A stretch of 64,000 nucleotides of DNA. Source: Cherax quadricarinatus (lineage: Eukaryota > Arthropoda > Malacostraca > Decapoda > Parastacidae). Every line of letters begins with the position of its first letter. Within the stretch, counting starts at the first letter, position 1. Location of the stretch: the NCBI RefSeq assembly GCF_038502225.1, contig NC_091307.1:22270673-22334672 (forward strand), in the 5' to 3' direction. Below, piece by piece: positions 12,152-24,220 of the stretch. Both the position numbers and the translations under genes were made by a program. The notes beneath the pieces were generated by a model. The model searched no databases. It was not told the origin of the DNA and saw only the letters and a list, made by a program, of their open reading frames with translations.

Positions 12152-12154
<3 letters not shown>

Positions 12155-12619
12155 TGTTGTCTTCTACCCTTCTTTTCACAAACATTTTTGCCCACATCAC
12201 TGGACTCATGTGTCGCAAACTCCAACAAAACACCGCAGTCCTCTCTCTCTCTTGTTAATACGTGCTCTTACCTACATTTCTACATTATTTGAAACACTTG
12301 AAGGAACAGGACACAACTTAATCCACTTAGGATAATGAAAATGAACACACGAATGCATTCACTTATGACACCTCTAATGAAACCGTTGCAGCTCTTAGAC
12401 TTCGATGACGGTCCAAGGATTGGAAGGAGTTCGATAAAGGCAGCCGAAGTGAGTGCTCTCGTGTCCATTTTCTTCAGGCTGTCGGGAGTCATTTTCCGTT
12501 TTATTTAACTTAGTACACTTAACAGCGTAATGCAGTATATGCAACACTAATTCCACGAAGAAGAATACGGAGTCACACAGTACTGTGACCTGGAACCATT
12601 CACATATAATCCACACTAA
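12152..12619. other. No recognised gene
   Basis: Complex, non-repetitive-looking DNA. Short minus-strand open frames of about 70 codons exist at 12280-12492 and 12395-12616, overlapping in different frames; neither shows a motif I recognise. It ends at a foldback element, so it may belong to an unrecognised mobile element. Confidence 0.35.
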
Positions 12620-12712
12620 GGAGACCGAAACTTACGACGATGTTTCGCTAAGGTTTGGATTTGTGAATGGTCCAAGTCGGATTGAAACGTCGGATTATTT
12701 GTGTATTAATGC
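12620..12712. mobile_element. Foldback-repeat family D, degenerate copy
   Basis: Left half on the minus strand (ACGACGATGTTTCG), right half on the plus strand (GGTCCAAGTCGGATTGAAAC, then TTATTTGTGTA). This is the arrangement of the palindrome at 53625-53771 in decayed form. Confidence 0.65.
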
Positions 12713-13511
<799 letters not shown>

Positions 13512-13610
13512 TGTGCTGATGGGTACATAGAGTACAAAGTCTTTTCAACATTCCTGGTACACAGACACACGTTACTAAAGCCTGTGAGTGTCTATAGGGA
13601 CAGACGCTGA

Positions 13611-13757
13611 GGCTTCTGTGTTGTGTGGCCTTCCTTGAGTAGGCTGTACCCGCTTCTGTGTTGTGTGACCTTCCTTGATTAGGCTGTACCCGCTCCTGTG
13701 TTGTGTGGCCTTCCTTGAGTGGGCTGTACCCGCTCCTGTGTTGTGTAGGCTGTACCC
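13611..13757. repeat. 40-bp tandem repeat, about 3.5 copies
   Basis: Units contain CTTCTGTGTTGTGTGGCC and TTGAGTAGGCTGTACCC. The last unit has lost its middle part. The following 13760-14119 holds nothing I can name. Confidence 0.88.
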
Positions 13758-14119
13758 GCTCAAAGATAATCTCTGATCTTCCCTAGAGCTCTGTGGAGGG
13801 ACTCCCAGTTCTGTTATTATACCTTAGTCTCACCGTTGTTAAACTTTTCCCACACCCATTGTTACTCCTACCTTCCTTCCGTCCTGCTTGTCAGTTGCCA
13901 TCCTGATTTGTTTCCCTGTTCTCTTGTTTGTGTTTCAATCACCTTTTTTGTTTGACTTAGGAAGGTCTTTCGTGTATATTGTATGGTTCTGTAAGGTGCT
14001 GGGATGGGTTTTGTGCCACCGTCTTCTAATTTTGTCTTCCTCAACCCCTCTCTAACCTGCAAACGGTCTATGTTTGCTTGTAACAGACGAAATGTAAATG
14101 CCTTGGATCAACGTCTAGC

Positions 14120-14250
14120 GTGAGCTGGGCGCCAAGGTATTGTCCAGCGTGGTGAGGATGGTAAAGCACTGCGTACTTTGTTCCAAGGTTCGTAGGTTCG
14201 AGTCTTCTTTGGCCAGAGATCAGTGTTTGTGTATATTTCGCCTGCTCTTG
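14120..14250 (+). mobile_element. Possible tRNA-derived SINE head
   Basis: GGTTCGAGTCT at 14195-14205 fits the RNA polymerase III B box (GGTTCGANTCC), and GTGGTGAGGATGGTAAAGCA about 45 bp upstream sits where an A box would be. The match is partial and no full cloverleaf forms, so a SINE relic is more likely than a tRNA gene. Confidence 0.4.
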
Positions 14251-14264
14251 CGAATTCCTTGTAC

Positions 14265-14336
<72 letters not shown>

Positions 14337-14337
<1 letters not shown>

Positions 14338-14434
14338 TTCAACACACCGGTCGTATCCCACCGAGGCGGGGTGACCCAAAAGGAAAAACGAAAGTTTCTC
14401 CTTTTACATTTAGTAGTATATACAGGAGAACGGG

Positions 14435-14436
<2 letters not shown>
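14337..14436 (-). mobile_element. RTE-like LINE 3' UTR remnant
   Basis: CACCGAGGCGGGGTGACCC is the reverse complement of the block at the 3' end of the RTE element near 40240-40265, with the (AT)n tail in the matching position. Only about 100 bp remain, between two AT arrays. Confidence 0.65.
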
Positions 14437-14502
<66 letters not shown>

Positions 14503-14506
<4 letters not shown>

Positions 14507-14709
14507 CAGTGAACCCCCGGTTAACGATATTTTTTCACTCCAGAAGTATGTTCAGGTGCCAGTACTGACCGAATTTGTTCCCATAAGGAATATTGTGAAG
14601 TAGATTAGTCCATTTCAGACCCCCACACATACACGTACAAACGCACTTACATAAATACACTTACATAATTGGTCGCATTCGGAGGTGATCGTTATGCGGG
14701 GGTCCACTG

Positions 14710-14713
<4 letters not shown>
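14503..14713. mobile_element. pogo/Tigger-like MITE inserted in (AT)n
   Basis: The left end TACAGTGAACCCCCGGTTAA and the right end (complement TACAGTGGACCCCCGCATAA) form inverted repeats of about 28 bp, flanked by TA. The interior has TTGTTCCCATAAGGAAT and AGATTAGTCCATTTCAGACC, like the GTTCC-rich subterminal region of Tigger-type elements. At about 210 bp it is non-autonomous. The family assignment is from memory of terminal sequences. Confidence 0.6.
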
Positions 14714-14768
<55 letters not shown>

Positions 14769-14801
14769 CTATATAAAATATATATATATAATATATATAT
14801 G

Positions 14802-15271
14802 CAAAACAACCACTGTGAAAGAATATAGAAATTCCAAGCGCTTTTTTTCTCCCTTCCTTTCCTCTCCCCTTTCTCCTTTCTTGCATCCTTTCGCAAGAGT
14901 ACAGTAAAGCGCCTCAGTTACTGGTAACGTTTGAAGTCCCTTGACATGTACTCTCTCTAACGCAGGCGAGAACGATACATTATAATTTACGCCTGGAAAA
15001 ATCCTAAAGGGGCTACCTTCTTCCATCCCTGATATCCTATCTTTTCTTCTCTCATTCCCTCCTTATCTATCTCCGCTTCTCCATTTGCTTGTATTGTTCC
15101 CTTTTATTCCTTTCATTTTTTCTCCTCTCCATCCTACCTTCTCTCCCTCCCTCCCTCCCTCCCTCCCTCCCTCCCTCCCTCCCTCCCCACACAACTTCCC
15201 GTATGCGTACACACCTTTTTAGATAAAATATTGGAAATGTCTTTCATCTCTCCAGCTACAAGGTCCCAAAA
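14802..15271. other. No gene seen; pyrimidine-rich
   Basis: Includes a (CCCT)n run at about 15143-15187. The piece around 14940-15005 (CTCTCTAACGCAGGCGAGAA, then ATACATTATAATTTACGCCTGG) resembles the family-2 LINE segment for SLERRRERY-IIYTWKIL, so a decayed LINE fragment is possible. Confidence 0.45.
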
Positions 15272-15411
15272 TTTATTCCCTCGTGTCCGTGGTCTTTATT
15301 CCTCGTGTCCGTGGTCTTTATTCCTCGTGTCCGTGGTCTTTATTCCCTCGTGTCCGTGGTTTTTATTCCCTCGTGTCCGTGGTCTTTATTCCCTCATGTT
15401 TGTGGACATTT
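15272..15411. repeat. 22/23-bp tandem repeat, about 6 copies
   Basis: The unit is TCGTGTCCGTGGTCTTTATT plus CC or CCC. Alternating 22 and 23-bp lengths shift the frame. Confidence 0.92.
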
Positions 15412-15508
15412 ATTCTTTATTTTTGTTCGTTCTGTGAGAAGAAAAAGGCTATTTGTGCCCCTTTTTTCTCTTTTATATTTGACAGCGACGCAGAATGGAT
15501 GGTAGTGC

Positions 15509-15509
<1 letters not shown>

Positions 15510-15578
<69 letters not shown>
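15510..15578. repeat. (GA)n microsatellite
   Basis: A pure GA run. Confidence 0.96.
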
Positions 15579-15581
<3 letters not shown>

Positions 15582-15631
15582 GTGGTTGATCAAGTTACTG
15601 TTTTTTGAACAATCAAGTTTGACGCGACTAG

Positions 15632-15926
15632 CAGCCTGGCACCCCAAGCCTGGCACTCCCAGCCTGGCACCCCAGCCTGGCACTCCCAGCCTGGCACCCC
15701 CAGCCTGGCACCCCAAGCCTGGCACCCCAGCCTGGCACCCCCAGCCTGGCACTCCCAGCCTGGCACTCCCAGCCTGGCACCCCCAGCCTGGCACCCCCAT
15801 CCTGGCACTCCCAGCCTGGCACCCCAGTCTGGCACCCCCACCCTGACACTCCCAGCCTGGCACCCCCAGCCTGGCACTCCCAGCCTGGCACCCCCAGCCT
15901 GGCACCCCCAGCCTGGCACTCCCAGC
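15632..15926. repeat. 15-bp tandem repeat, about 20 copies
   Basis: The unit is CAGCCTGGCACCCCC or CAGCCTGGCACTCCC, some one base shorter. The C-run length variants look like replication slippage. Confidence 0.95.
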
Positions 15927-16035
15927 CAGGGACCACCAAGCTTGTTGTTACTGTGATAATCTTGTAGCCGCGATAATGTGCTCAATTCTTGCTGGGTTAC
16001 TATGTTCCCTTACTGATGTTACTCTCCAGTCACCC

Positions 16036-16315
16036 CTCCCTGTCTGCCTTGATGCTGCTACCACCACTAACACCTCCCTGTCTGCCTTGATGCTGCTACC
16101 ACCACTAACACCTCCCTGTCTGCCTTGATGCTGCTACCACCACTAACACCTCCCTGTCTGCCTTGATGCTGCTACCACCACTAACACTACCACCACTAAC
16201 ACCTCCCTGTCTGCCTTGATGCTGCTACCACCACTAACACCTCCCTGTCTGCCTTGATGCTGCTACCACCACTAACACCTCCCTGTCTGCCTTGATGCTC
16301 CTACCACCACTAACA
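16036..16315. repeat. 38-bp tandem repeat, 7 copies
   Basis: The unit contains CTCCCTGTCTGCCTTGATGC and ends in CTACCACCACTAACAC. Units start at 16036 and 16074 and recur. The trinucleotide end of the unit grades directly into the following CAC/CTA array, which probably arose from it. Confidence 0.93.
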
Positions 16316-17586
16316 CTACCACCACTAACACCACCACCACTACCACCTCCACCACTACCACCACTAACGCCTCCACCACTACCACCACCACCACTAACAC
16401 CTCCACTACCACCTCCACTACTACCACCTCCACTAACACCTCCACCACTACCACCTCCACCACTACCTCCACCACCACTACCACCACCATTACCACCACC
16501 ACTACCACCACCACCACTACCACCACCACTACCACCACCACTACCACCACCACTAACACCACCACTAACACCTCCACTAACACCTCCACTAACACCTCCA
16601 CCACTACCACCACCACTACCACCACCGCTAACACCTCCACCACTACCACCACCACCACTACCACTACCACCACCACCACTACCACCACCACCACCACCAC
16701 CACCACCATTACCACCACCACTAACACCACCACTACCACCACCACTAACACCTCCACTAACACCTCCACCACTACCACCACCACTACCACCACCACTACC
16801 ACTACCACCGCTAATACCACCACCGCTAACACCTCCACCACTACCACCACCACCACTACCACTAGCACCTCCACCACTACCACCACCACTACCACCACCA
16901 CTACCACCACCACCGCTAACACCTCCACCACTACCACTAACACCACCACCACTAACACCTCCACCACTACCACCACCACCACTACCACCACCACTAACAC
17001 CTCCACCACTACCACCACCACTAACACCACCACTAACACCTCCACGACTAACACCACCACTAACACCTCCACCACTACCACCATCACTAACACCTCCACC
17101 ACTACCACCACCACTTACACCTCCACGACTACCACCACCACTGACACCTCCACGACTAACACCTCCACGACTAACACCTCCACCACTACCACTACCACTG
17201 ACACCTCCACGACTACCACCACCACTGGCACCTCACGACAAACACCTCCACTACTACCACCACCACTAACACCTCCACGACTATCACTAATCTCCAGCAA
17301 CACCACCACCACCACTATACAACAGCACCGCCGCCACCTCCAAACAGCACCATCACCATCACTACTAAACAGCACCACAATCACCACTAAACAGCACCAC
17401 TACCACCAAATAGCACCAACATCACCACCAAACAGCACCATCACCACCACTAAACAGCACCACCACCACCAAACAGCACCATCACCACCACTAAACAGCA
17501 CCACCACCACCACCAAACAGCACCATCACCACCACTAAACAGCACCACCATCATCACTAAGCAGCAGCATCCAAAACAGCAACATC
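16316..17586. repeat. ACC/ACT trinucleotide array passing into AAACAGCACC repeats
   Basis: 16316-17285 is (ACC)n mixed with ACT and AACACCTCC blocks and is open for over 300 codons in one frame (proline/leucine-rich) and 280 on the other strand (valine-rich); both are artefacts. From about 17315 the unit becomes CACCACCACTAAACAGCACC-like. The array is interrupted by a LINE and resumes at 18100. Confidence 0.95.
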
Positions 17587-18099
17587 TCCATTCAAGGCAG
17601 GTGAAATTGCAGAACTAGAGAATGTACAGAGAACCTTTAATGCAAGTATAAGTTCCATCAAACACCTTAACTACTGGGAGCGCCTGGAAGCACTTGACTT
17701 GTACTCACTAGAGCGCAGGCGAGAGAGATATATCATAATCTACACCTGGAAGATTCTGGAGGGACTGGTCCTAATATGCATACAGCAATCACTCCATACG
17801 AAAGCAAAAGACTTGGCAGGCGATGCAACATACCCCCAGTGAAAAGTAGGGGCGTCACTGGTACACTAAGAGAAGACTGTTCAACAGCCTCCCACCAGCA
17901 ATAAGGGGCATTACGGGAAGACCCCTGGTTGTCTTCAAGAGGGAGCTAGACAGATACCTAAAGTCGGTGCCGGATCAGCCGGGTTGTGGTTCGTACGTTG
18001 GATTGCGTGCGGTCAGCAGTAACAGCCTGGTTTATCAGGCCCTGATCCACCCGGAGGCCTGGTCGTGGACCGGGCCGCGGGGGCCCGGTCCACGACCAG
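17587..18099 (+). pseudogene. LINE family-2 3' fragment inserted in the trinucleotide array
   Basis: The forward strand encodes, with frame breaks, the C-terminal part of the family-2 reverse transcriptase ORF: AGEIAELENVQRTFNAS, LNYWERLEALDLYSLERRRE, then LDRYLKSVPDQPGCGSYVG and the GC-rich tail. The copy at 24815-25955 is the longest relative and includes the catalytic FADD. CAC/AACAGCACC repeats flank both sides, so it landed inside the array. Its extreme 3' end is abnormal: instead of continuing with GCGTTGAC it folds back into an exact 18-bp inverted copy of itself (18059-18076 and 18082-18099). Confidence 0.85.
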
Positions 18100-18310
18100 T
18101 TACCACCATAACCACTAAACAGCACCACCAGCACCAATAAACAGTATCACCACCGCCAAACAGCATCATCACCACCATCACCGATAAACAGCACCACCAC
18201 CATCACTAAACAGTGCCAGCACCACTAAACAGCACCACCACCACCGAACAGCACCATCACCATCACTAAACAGTACCACCAGCACCACTAAACAGCACCT
18301 CCACTACTGT
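18100..18310. repeat. AAACAGCACC array, continuation after the LINE
   Basis: Same degenerate CACCACTAAACAGCACC pattern as before the insertion. The remaining stretch to 18600 holds no gene. Confidence 0.88.
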
Positions 18311-18603
18311 TTCAAAGTATTACTGGTCCTTAATGGTTTATCAAAATAACCGGAAAGTTTGTGGAGAAAGAAGAGCGAGTCGTTGCTTGAGTGATTGGAA
18401 CTTGGGGGAAAGTGGGCAATGGAAGAGGGACACCAAGGTGTAAAGGTGAAGAGGGGACTCGCAGGTGTAAAGACGAGGGGTCATGAGGGGAAGTGTTCTC
18501 CTCACTCTCGCAGCTTCTGTAAATGTCTAATGTTTCTTAAAGATCCTCACGTCATTATTTATATTGTAGTGAACAGGATAGGTACAAGGGAATTGTGTAT
18601 GTG

Positions 18604-19277
18604 TACTCACCTGTATATGGTTGCAAGTGTTGAGTCTCAGCTCCTGGCTCCGCACATCTCAACCACTTGCCAGATTCACTTCTAGCCTCGTGGGCCCTAT
18701 CGTACTTCCTTTTATAACTGTGCATGGAGTCTGCCTCATTCCGTTTAACAACCACTCCGACTGAAAAATATTTCCTGACATCCCTATGACTTAGTGTATT
18801 TAACTTTCAGCTGTGCCCCCGAGGACCTGTTTCTCACCTCTCAAATAGCCTGTCCCTGTCTATTTTATCATTTTTTTCTGTCTATTATATGCCATCATGT
18901 TGTCCCTAGTCTTTCTGTCCTCCAGGGTCGTTAGGTTCGATTCCTTTCGCCTCTCCTTGTAGCTCACACTCCTTATATCTGGAACTAGTCTGGTTGCTTA
19001 CTTCTGCACTTCCTACAGTTTCTTAACATGCATCGTCAGGTATGGGTTCCATACTGGTGCTGTGTACTTCAAGATGGTCCTGACATATATTGTACAAAGC
19101 ACCCGGAATGACTGTTTTAAAGATTCCTGAAGGCCACTCTTAGATTTTCCAGGCGAGCAGTGGCTGCAGAGGCTATTCTGTTGATGTGAGCCTCTGGTGA
19201 TATAGTAGGCACTATGCTTACTCCAAGACCTCTCTGAATGAGGTCTGCAGCATCTGTCCCCAGAGTCTACACTTGGT
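18604..19277 (-). pseudogene. CR1-like LINE fragment, old copy
   Basis: The minus strand matches the 3' 670 bp of the CR1 copy at 26907-29530, but with many substitutions and indels. The 3' end TACTCACCTGTATATGG abuts TGTGTATGTG. Recognisable pieces encode YVRTILKYTAPVWNPYL and the fragment rich in KYFSVGVVVKRNEADSMHS. It is clearly older than the other CR1 copies here. Confidence 0.75.
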
Positions 19278-19586
19278 GAGTACAAATAGAAAGTGTCAGT
19301 CTCACGTTCAGCAGACGGAGTATCAAGCTTCCAACACTTCATGCATTGAATGACTTAGTTGGGTTTAGCGATTAACATGAATATACTACTACTACTAATA
19401 ATAATAATACAGTGACAATCTCTCGCTGTTAGCGAACGGTGTATGGAGCCTCAACCACTGCGAAGGACCAGCAGACTGTCTTAGCTGTCTCGTGTTTACA
19501 AGCTGTTTGGAATAGGCTGGAAGAATATTTAGAAGCATTCGGAAATGATTCAAGTCCAAAAACAGGTTATTTTTTGTGTTTGCCGC
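19278..19586. other. No gene seen
   Basis: Ordinary sequence with a short ACT/AAT tract at about 19387-19411. Nothing recognisable. Confidence 0.5.
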
Positions 19587-19810
19587 CTAGGGATCTTTCC
19601 TGGCCTTCTGAACCGTCTCCTGGCCTCTTGCTACCTCTCCTAGCCTCCTCCGACCTCTCTTAGCTTCCTGCGGCCTCTCCTGACCTCCTGCAATCTCTCT
19701 TAGCCTCTTGCGACCTCATCTGGCCTTCTTCTGCGACCTCTCCTAGCCTCCTGCGATCTCTCCTAGTCTCCTGCGACCTCTCCTGGCCTCCTGCGACCTC
19801 TCCGAGCCCC
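19587..19810. repeat. About 20-bp degenerate tandem repeat
   Basis: Repeating CCTCCTGCGACCTCTCCTAG units with frequent substitutions. Confidence 0.85.
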
Positions 19811-19961
19811 CTAACCATTTTTTTTATCTGCACCTCCACTATATCCTTGGGCTTTGGCACGAGAGGTAATGGTTTGTGATAGACAGGTGTTGTGTGTAGC
19901 ATGCTATCTATCTTGAGATGACACATACCTTACCCTTCCCCCTCTCTCCTCTCTTCCTCCA

Positions 19962-19963
<2 letters not shown>

Positions 19964-20041
<78 letters not shown>
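19964..20041. repeat. (TC)n microsatellite
   Basis: A pure CT run preceded by pyrimidine-rich DNA from about 19930. The 300 bp that follow, to 20349, show no gene. Confidence 0.95.
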
Positions 20042-20042
<1 letters not shown>

Positions 20043-20349
20043 CAGTAGGTTTTAATACACCTAATTAGTGTTAAAATTCTTCTGACATTCTTTTGGTTTA
20101 TTTAGCTAAGTCGTCTAAGTCTCCTTGCAAGTCTCCCACTTCCTGAAACTTGCACAGAACGACTCTTGTATACTCGGTATACTTTGAATACTCATACACT
20201 CAGCAATGTATAATACCCCCTGTATGTTTAATAATAACCTGCTGGGTGTTTACCAGCCTGTCAGAACTTATGTAAATACAAACAGACAGTGTTCTATACA
20301 ACAGATTTATTGTATCTCCTCCGCCTCTCAGCTTTCCTGTGTCTTCGTG

Positions 20350-22498
20350 CAGCTTCCCACAGTGTGGTGGCTCTGCTACCCACAGTGTGGTGGCTCTGCT
20401 ACCCACAGTGTGGTGGCGCTGCTACCCACAGTGTGGTGGCTCTGCTACCCACAGTGTGATGAAGCTGCTTCCCACAGTGTGGTGGCGCTGCTTCCCACAG
20501 TGTGGTGGCGCTGCTTCCCACAGTGTGGTGGCGCTGCTTCCCACAGTGTGGTGGCTCTGCTACCCACAGTGTGGTGGCGCTGCTTCCCACAGTGTGGTGG
20601 CTCTGCTACCCACAGTGTGATGAAGCTGCTTCCCACAGTGTGGTGGCGCTGCTTCCCACAGTGTGGTGGCGCTGCTTCCCACAGTGTGGTGGCTCTGCTA
20701 CCCACAGTGTGGTGGCTCTGCTACCCACAGTGTGGTGACGCTGCTTCCCACAGTGCGGTGACGCTGCTACCCACAGTGTGGTGACGCTGCTACCGACAGT
20801 GTGGTGGCGCTGCTACCCACAGTGTGGTGACGCTGCTACCCACAGTGCGGTGACGCTGAAACCCACAGTGTGGTGACGCTGCTTCCCACAGTGTGGTGGC
20901 GCTGCTACCCACAGTGTGGTGGTGCTGCTACCCACAGTGTGGTGGCGCTGCTACCCACAGTGTGGTGACGCTGCTTCCCACAGTGTGGTGGCGCTGCTAC
21001 CCACAGTGTGGTGACGCTGCTACCCACAGTGTGGTGACGCTGCTTCCCACAGTGCGGTGGCGCTGCTACCCACAGTGTGGTGACGCTGCTACCCACAGTG
21101 TGGTGACGCTGCTACCGACAGTGTGGTGGCGCTGCTACCCACAGTGTGGTGACGCTGCTACCCACAGTGTGGTGACGCTGCTACCCACAGTGTGGTGGCG
21201 CTGCTACCCACAGTGTGGTGGCGCTGCTACCCACAGTGTGGTGGCGCTGATACCCACAGTGTGGTGGCGCTGCTTCCCACAGTGTGGTGGCGCTGCTTCC
21301 CACAGTGTGGTGGCGCTGCTTCCCACAGTGTGGTGGCGCTGCTTCCCACAGTGTGGTGGCACTGCTTCCCACAGTGTGGTGGCGCTGCTTCCCACAGTGT
21401 GGTGGCGCTGCTTCACACAGTGTGGTGGCGCTGCTTCCCACAGTGTGGTGGCGCTGCTTCCCACAGTGTGGTGGCGCTGCTTCCCACAGTGTGGTGGCGC
21501 TGCTTCCCACAGTGTGGTGGCGCTGCTTCCCACAGTGTGGTGGCGCTGCTTCCCACAGTGTGGTGGCGCTGCTTCCCACAATGTGGTGGCGCTGCTTCCC
21601 ACAGTGTGGTGGCGCTGCTTCCCACAGTGTGGTGGCGCTGCTTCCCACAGTGTGGTGGCGCTGCTTCCCACAGTGTGGTGGCGCTGCTTCCCACAGTGTG
21701 GTGGCGCTGCTTCCCACAGTGTGGTGGCGCTGCTTCCCACAGTGTGGTGGCGCTGCTTCCCACAGTGTGGTGGCGCTGCTTCCCACAGTGTGGTGGCGCT
21801 GCTTCCCACAGTGTGGTGGCGCTGCTTCCCACAGTGTGGTGGCGCTGCTTCCCACAGTGTGGTGGCGCTGCTTCCCACAGTGTTGTGGCGCTGCTTCCCA
21901 CAGTGTGGTGGCGCTGCTACCCACAGCGTGGGGGCGCTGCTTCCCACAGTGTGGTGGCACTGCTACCCACAGCGTGGTGGCGCTGCTTCCCACAGTGTGG
22001 TGGCGCTGCTTCCCACAGTGTGGTGGCGCTGCTTCCCACAGTGTGGTGGCGCTGCTACCCACAGCGTGGTGGCGCTGCTTCCCACAGTGTGGTGGCGCTG
22101 CTTCCCACAGTGTGGTGGCGCTGCTTCCCACAGTGTGGTGGCGCTGCTACCCACAGCGTGGTGACGCTGCTTCCCACAGTGTGGTGGCGCTGCTTCCCAC
22201 AGTGTGGTGGCGCTGCTACCCACAGCGTGGTGGCGCTGCTTCCCACAGTGTGGTGGCGCTGCTACCCACAGCGTGGTGGCGCTGCTTCCCACAGTGTGGT
22301 GGCGCTGCTTCCCACAGTGTGGTGGCGCTGCTTCCCACAGTGTGGTGGCGCTGCTACCCACAGCGTGGTGGCGCTGCTTCCCACAGTGTGGTGGCGCTGC
22401 TTCCCACAGTGTGGTGGCGCTGCTTCCCACAGTGTGGTGGCGCTGCTACCCACAGCGTGGTGGCGCTGCTTCCCACAGTGTGGTGGCGCTGCTTCCCA
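20350..22498. repeat. 23-bp satellite, about 93 copies
   Basis: The unit is TTCCCACAGTGTGGTGGC plus GCTGC. Three zones are visible: a mixed zone (20350-21260) with TACCCAC and GTGACG variants, a nearly uniform core (21270-21900), and a terminal zone where a CCCACAGCGTGG variant recurs every two to four units (46-92 bp), a higher-order period. The absence of stop codons gives frames up to 527 codons on both strands. They are artefacts of the 23-bp period. Confidence 0.97.
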
Positions 22499-22666
22499 TC
22501 TCTGCACATTGAATGGCCTCGTCCCAACGTTCTCCACATTCACATTCGTGACATTTTATTTTTCCCTCGGTCTCGTGTACTCCAGAAGCTCTTACAGCTT
22601 CCGAGCCTCCAGCTCTGGCTGCTCCTTCAACACCTACCATTCCTGCAACTTCTGGAGCGCCTACCT

Positions 22667-22742
22667 GGAGTGCACTCCGGGGATGAACGCCCCCGCGGCC
22701 CGGTCCATGACCAGGCCTCCCGGTGGATCAGGGCCTGTATCG
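22667..22742 (-). mobile_element. LINE family-2 3' tail, solo
   Basis: Carries TGAACGCCCCCGCGGCCC and CCGGTGGATCAGGGCCTG, the reverse complement of the family-2 tail. Confidence 0.7.
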
Positions 22743-23254
22743 TATGGGCTCTTGAATGGAGATATCGAGGGTTGAAGGTAGACACACTTGTTGGATGGTT
22801 ACTATATAATGTCAGACTGACATGATGGGAACTGGAGCCCAGTGCCTTGCCTGTCTTCTCCTGGGTGTCTACGCCGAGTGAGGCCGGGGCAGAGGTACGA
22901 GCGTACACATGCGCATCCCGTGACGTCACACAAAGTCACAGGCCTACAAGGGATCTCCTATCTAAAGCACATGGGTGATACTAATATGCTATGCTATATA
23001 ACACAGGGATCAGCAACTATGCTGACACCTGATCCTGCAAAAAAAGAACAGGAGAAAAGTGAAGAACAGTCTGTACTGTACAATATTAAAGAATTTCACT
23101 GTCAGACGACCATAAACTCAGAGAATAAAGGAAACGTAACCAACACCAGTGAAATTATATGAGAAATCATAAAAATAATGAAAAATAAGGTGTACTCTTA
23201 ATGCCAGTTTTCAAATAAGTTTTGCCAGATTCTTGTACAGAAAAATTTGTTGTA
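22743..23254. other. No recognised gene
   Basis: A 106-codon open frame at 22842-23162 (+) has no domain I can name. The DNA is moderately AT-rich. Confidence 0.4.
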
Positions 23255-23400
23255 TAGTCATATCTTTCAATGCAGGTGAGATGTGCAAATTGGAGAATGC
23301 ATTTAGATCATTTTTGAACCAAATAGAGTCAATACACTGTCTAACCTCCTGGGAACGAATCAACACTCTGTATAGAGTTTCTGGAACGAAAGTGTCATAT
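23255..23400 (+). pseudogene. Highly diverged LINE family-2 fragment
   Basis: The peptide FNAGEMCKLENAFRSFLNQI, then ESIHCLTSWERINTL, aligns position by position with the AGEIADLESVQRSF...SVKHLNYWERLEAL segment of family 2. This is an old copy, visible only in translation. Confidence 0.6.
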
Positions 23401-23998
23401 ATACCTGATAAAATCACAGAAATATTTCCGGAACGAAGAGGAACTTTGATCAGTATCTCCTGCAAGTGTAAACAAGACATGCATTGTGAGTTATATGTTA
23501 CTGTAGACAAAACGTCCATAACAATAACCATGGGTAGAAAATGTTACAGTTTATATAATGGAGTATTTATCATTGATTTAAGTTCAGTCATTTTTATGTA
23601 AAAGGCACTAATATGTTATAACCCGGGTTGTCCTAATCAACTGGGTTGTGATGGCTGTGGGGGGGAAGGCCTGCAGGCCGCTAGCACAAAGAGTCTGGTT
23701 GACCAACAAGGAAACTTGATCTAAGACCGTGTGCAAATGTAGAATATACGAAGTTCCTCACACAATCGTAACAGCTTACTGGGGTGCAAGATACAACAGA
23801 AAGTGTAAAATAAACCAAGGGTGAAGCAGAGGCGCCCACACGAGCAATTAGAGAAGACAGTGTCAACACCAGCGGCTCAAGACTCCTCGGCCGTCACCAG
23901 TATGTTAGAAATATTTCAGGAACGAAGGTAAAAGTCTAGAAAACGGTACTAGAGCATTTCCTTTGGGAGTTGCCTGATCTGTCATGTTGTGGTATACC
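23401..23998. other. No recognised gene
   Basis: A direct repeat of GAAATATTTC(C/A)GGAACGAAG occurs at about 23430 and 23910. Nothing else is recognisable. Confidence 0.45.
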
Positions 23999-24130
23999 TA
24001 CCTGGAGTCTACCTGAAGGTCGTTCCGAGGGTCAACTCCAAGCGGCCCAGCTCTTGACCAGGCCTCCCTGTGGATCATGGTCTGCTGAACCAGGTTGTTA
24101 CAGTTGGCCGCACGGTGTCCAATGTAGTGG
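23999..24130 (-). mobile_element. LINE family-2 3' tail
   Basis: Contains TACCTGGAGTCTACCTGAAG, GACCAGGCCTCCCTGTGG and GTTGGCCGCACGG, the reverse complement of the family-2 tail and last codons. Confidence 0.7.
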
Positions 24131-24220
24131 TTGTGTAGGCTTGATGTGGGTCGCCAGGCAAGGTCACCTCAGTCTCCCTGCCCAAGTGGTAACACTCGAG
24201 ATGGGTCACAGAAAAATCAC

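Larger units (their letters stand above)
14268..14801. repeat. (AT)n cluster in four blocks
   Basis: AT runs at about 14268-14333, 14437-14505, 14712-14765 and 14777-14801 are separated by two mobile-element pieces (14337-14436 and 14503-14713). Confidence 0.95.

Noticed and set aside
12280..12616. Two overlapping minus-strand frames of about 70 codons
   Set aside because: Different frames, no motif, and adjoining a foldback repeat; a mobile-element fragment is as likely as a gene.
16272..17269. Proline-rich (325 codons) and valine-rich (280 codons) proteins
   Set aside because: Translations of the two strands of one ACC/ACT array.
22500..22775. Cysteine/serine-rich peptide after the 23-bp satellite
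   Set aside because: It is the continuation of the satellite frame and ends inside a reversed LINE tail.
20893..22825. Open frames of up to 527 codons on the plus strand and 316 on the minus strand
   Set aside because: They coincide with the 23-bp satellite, occur in several frames at once and encode only permutations of the repeat.
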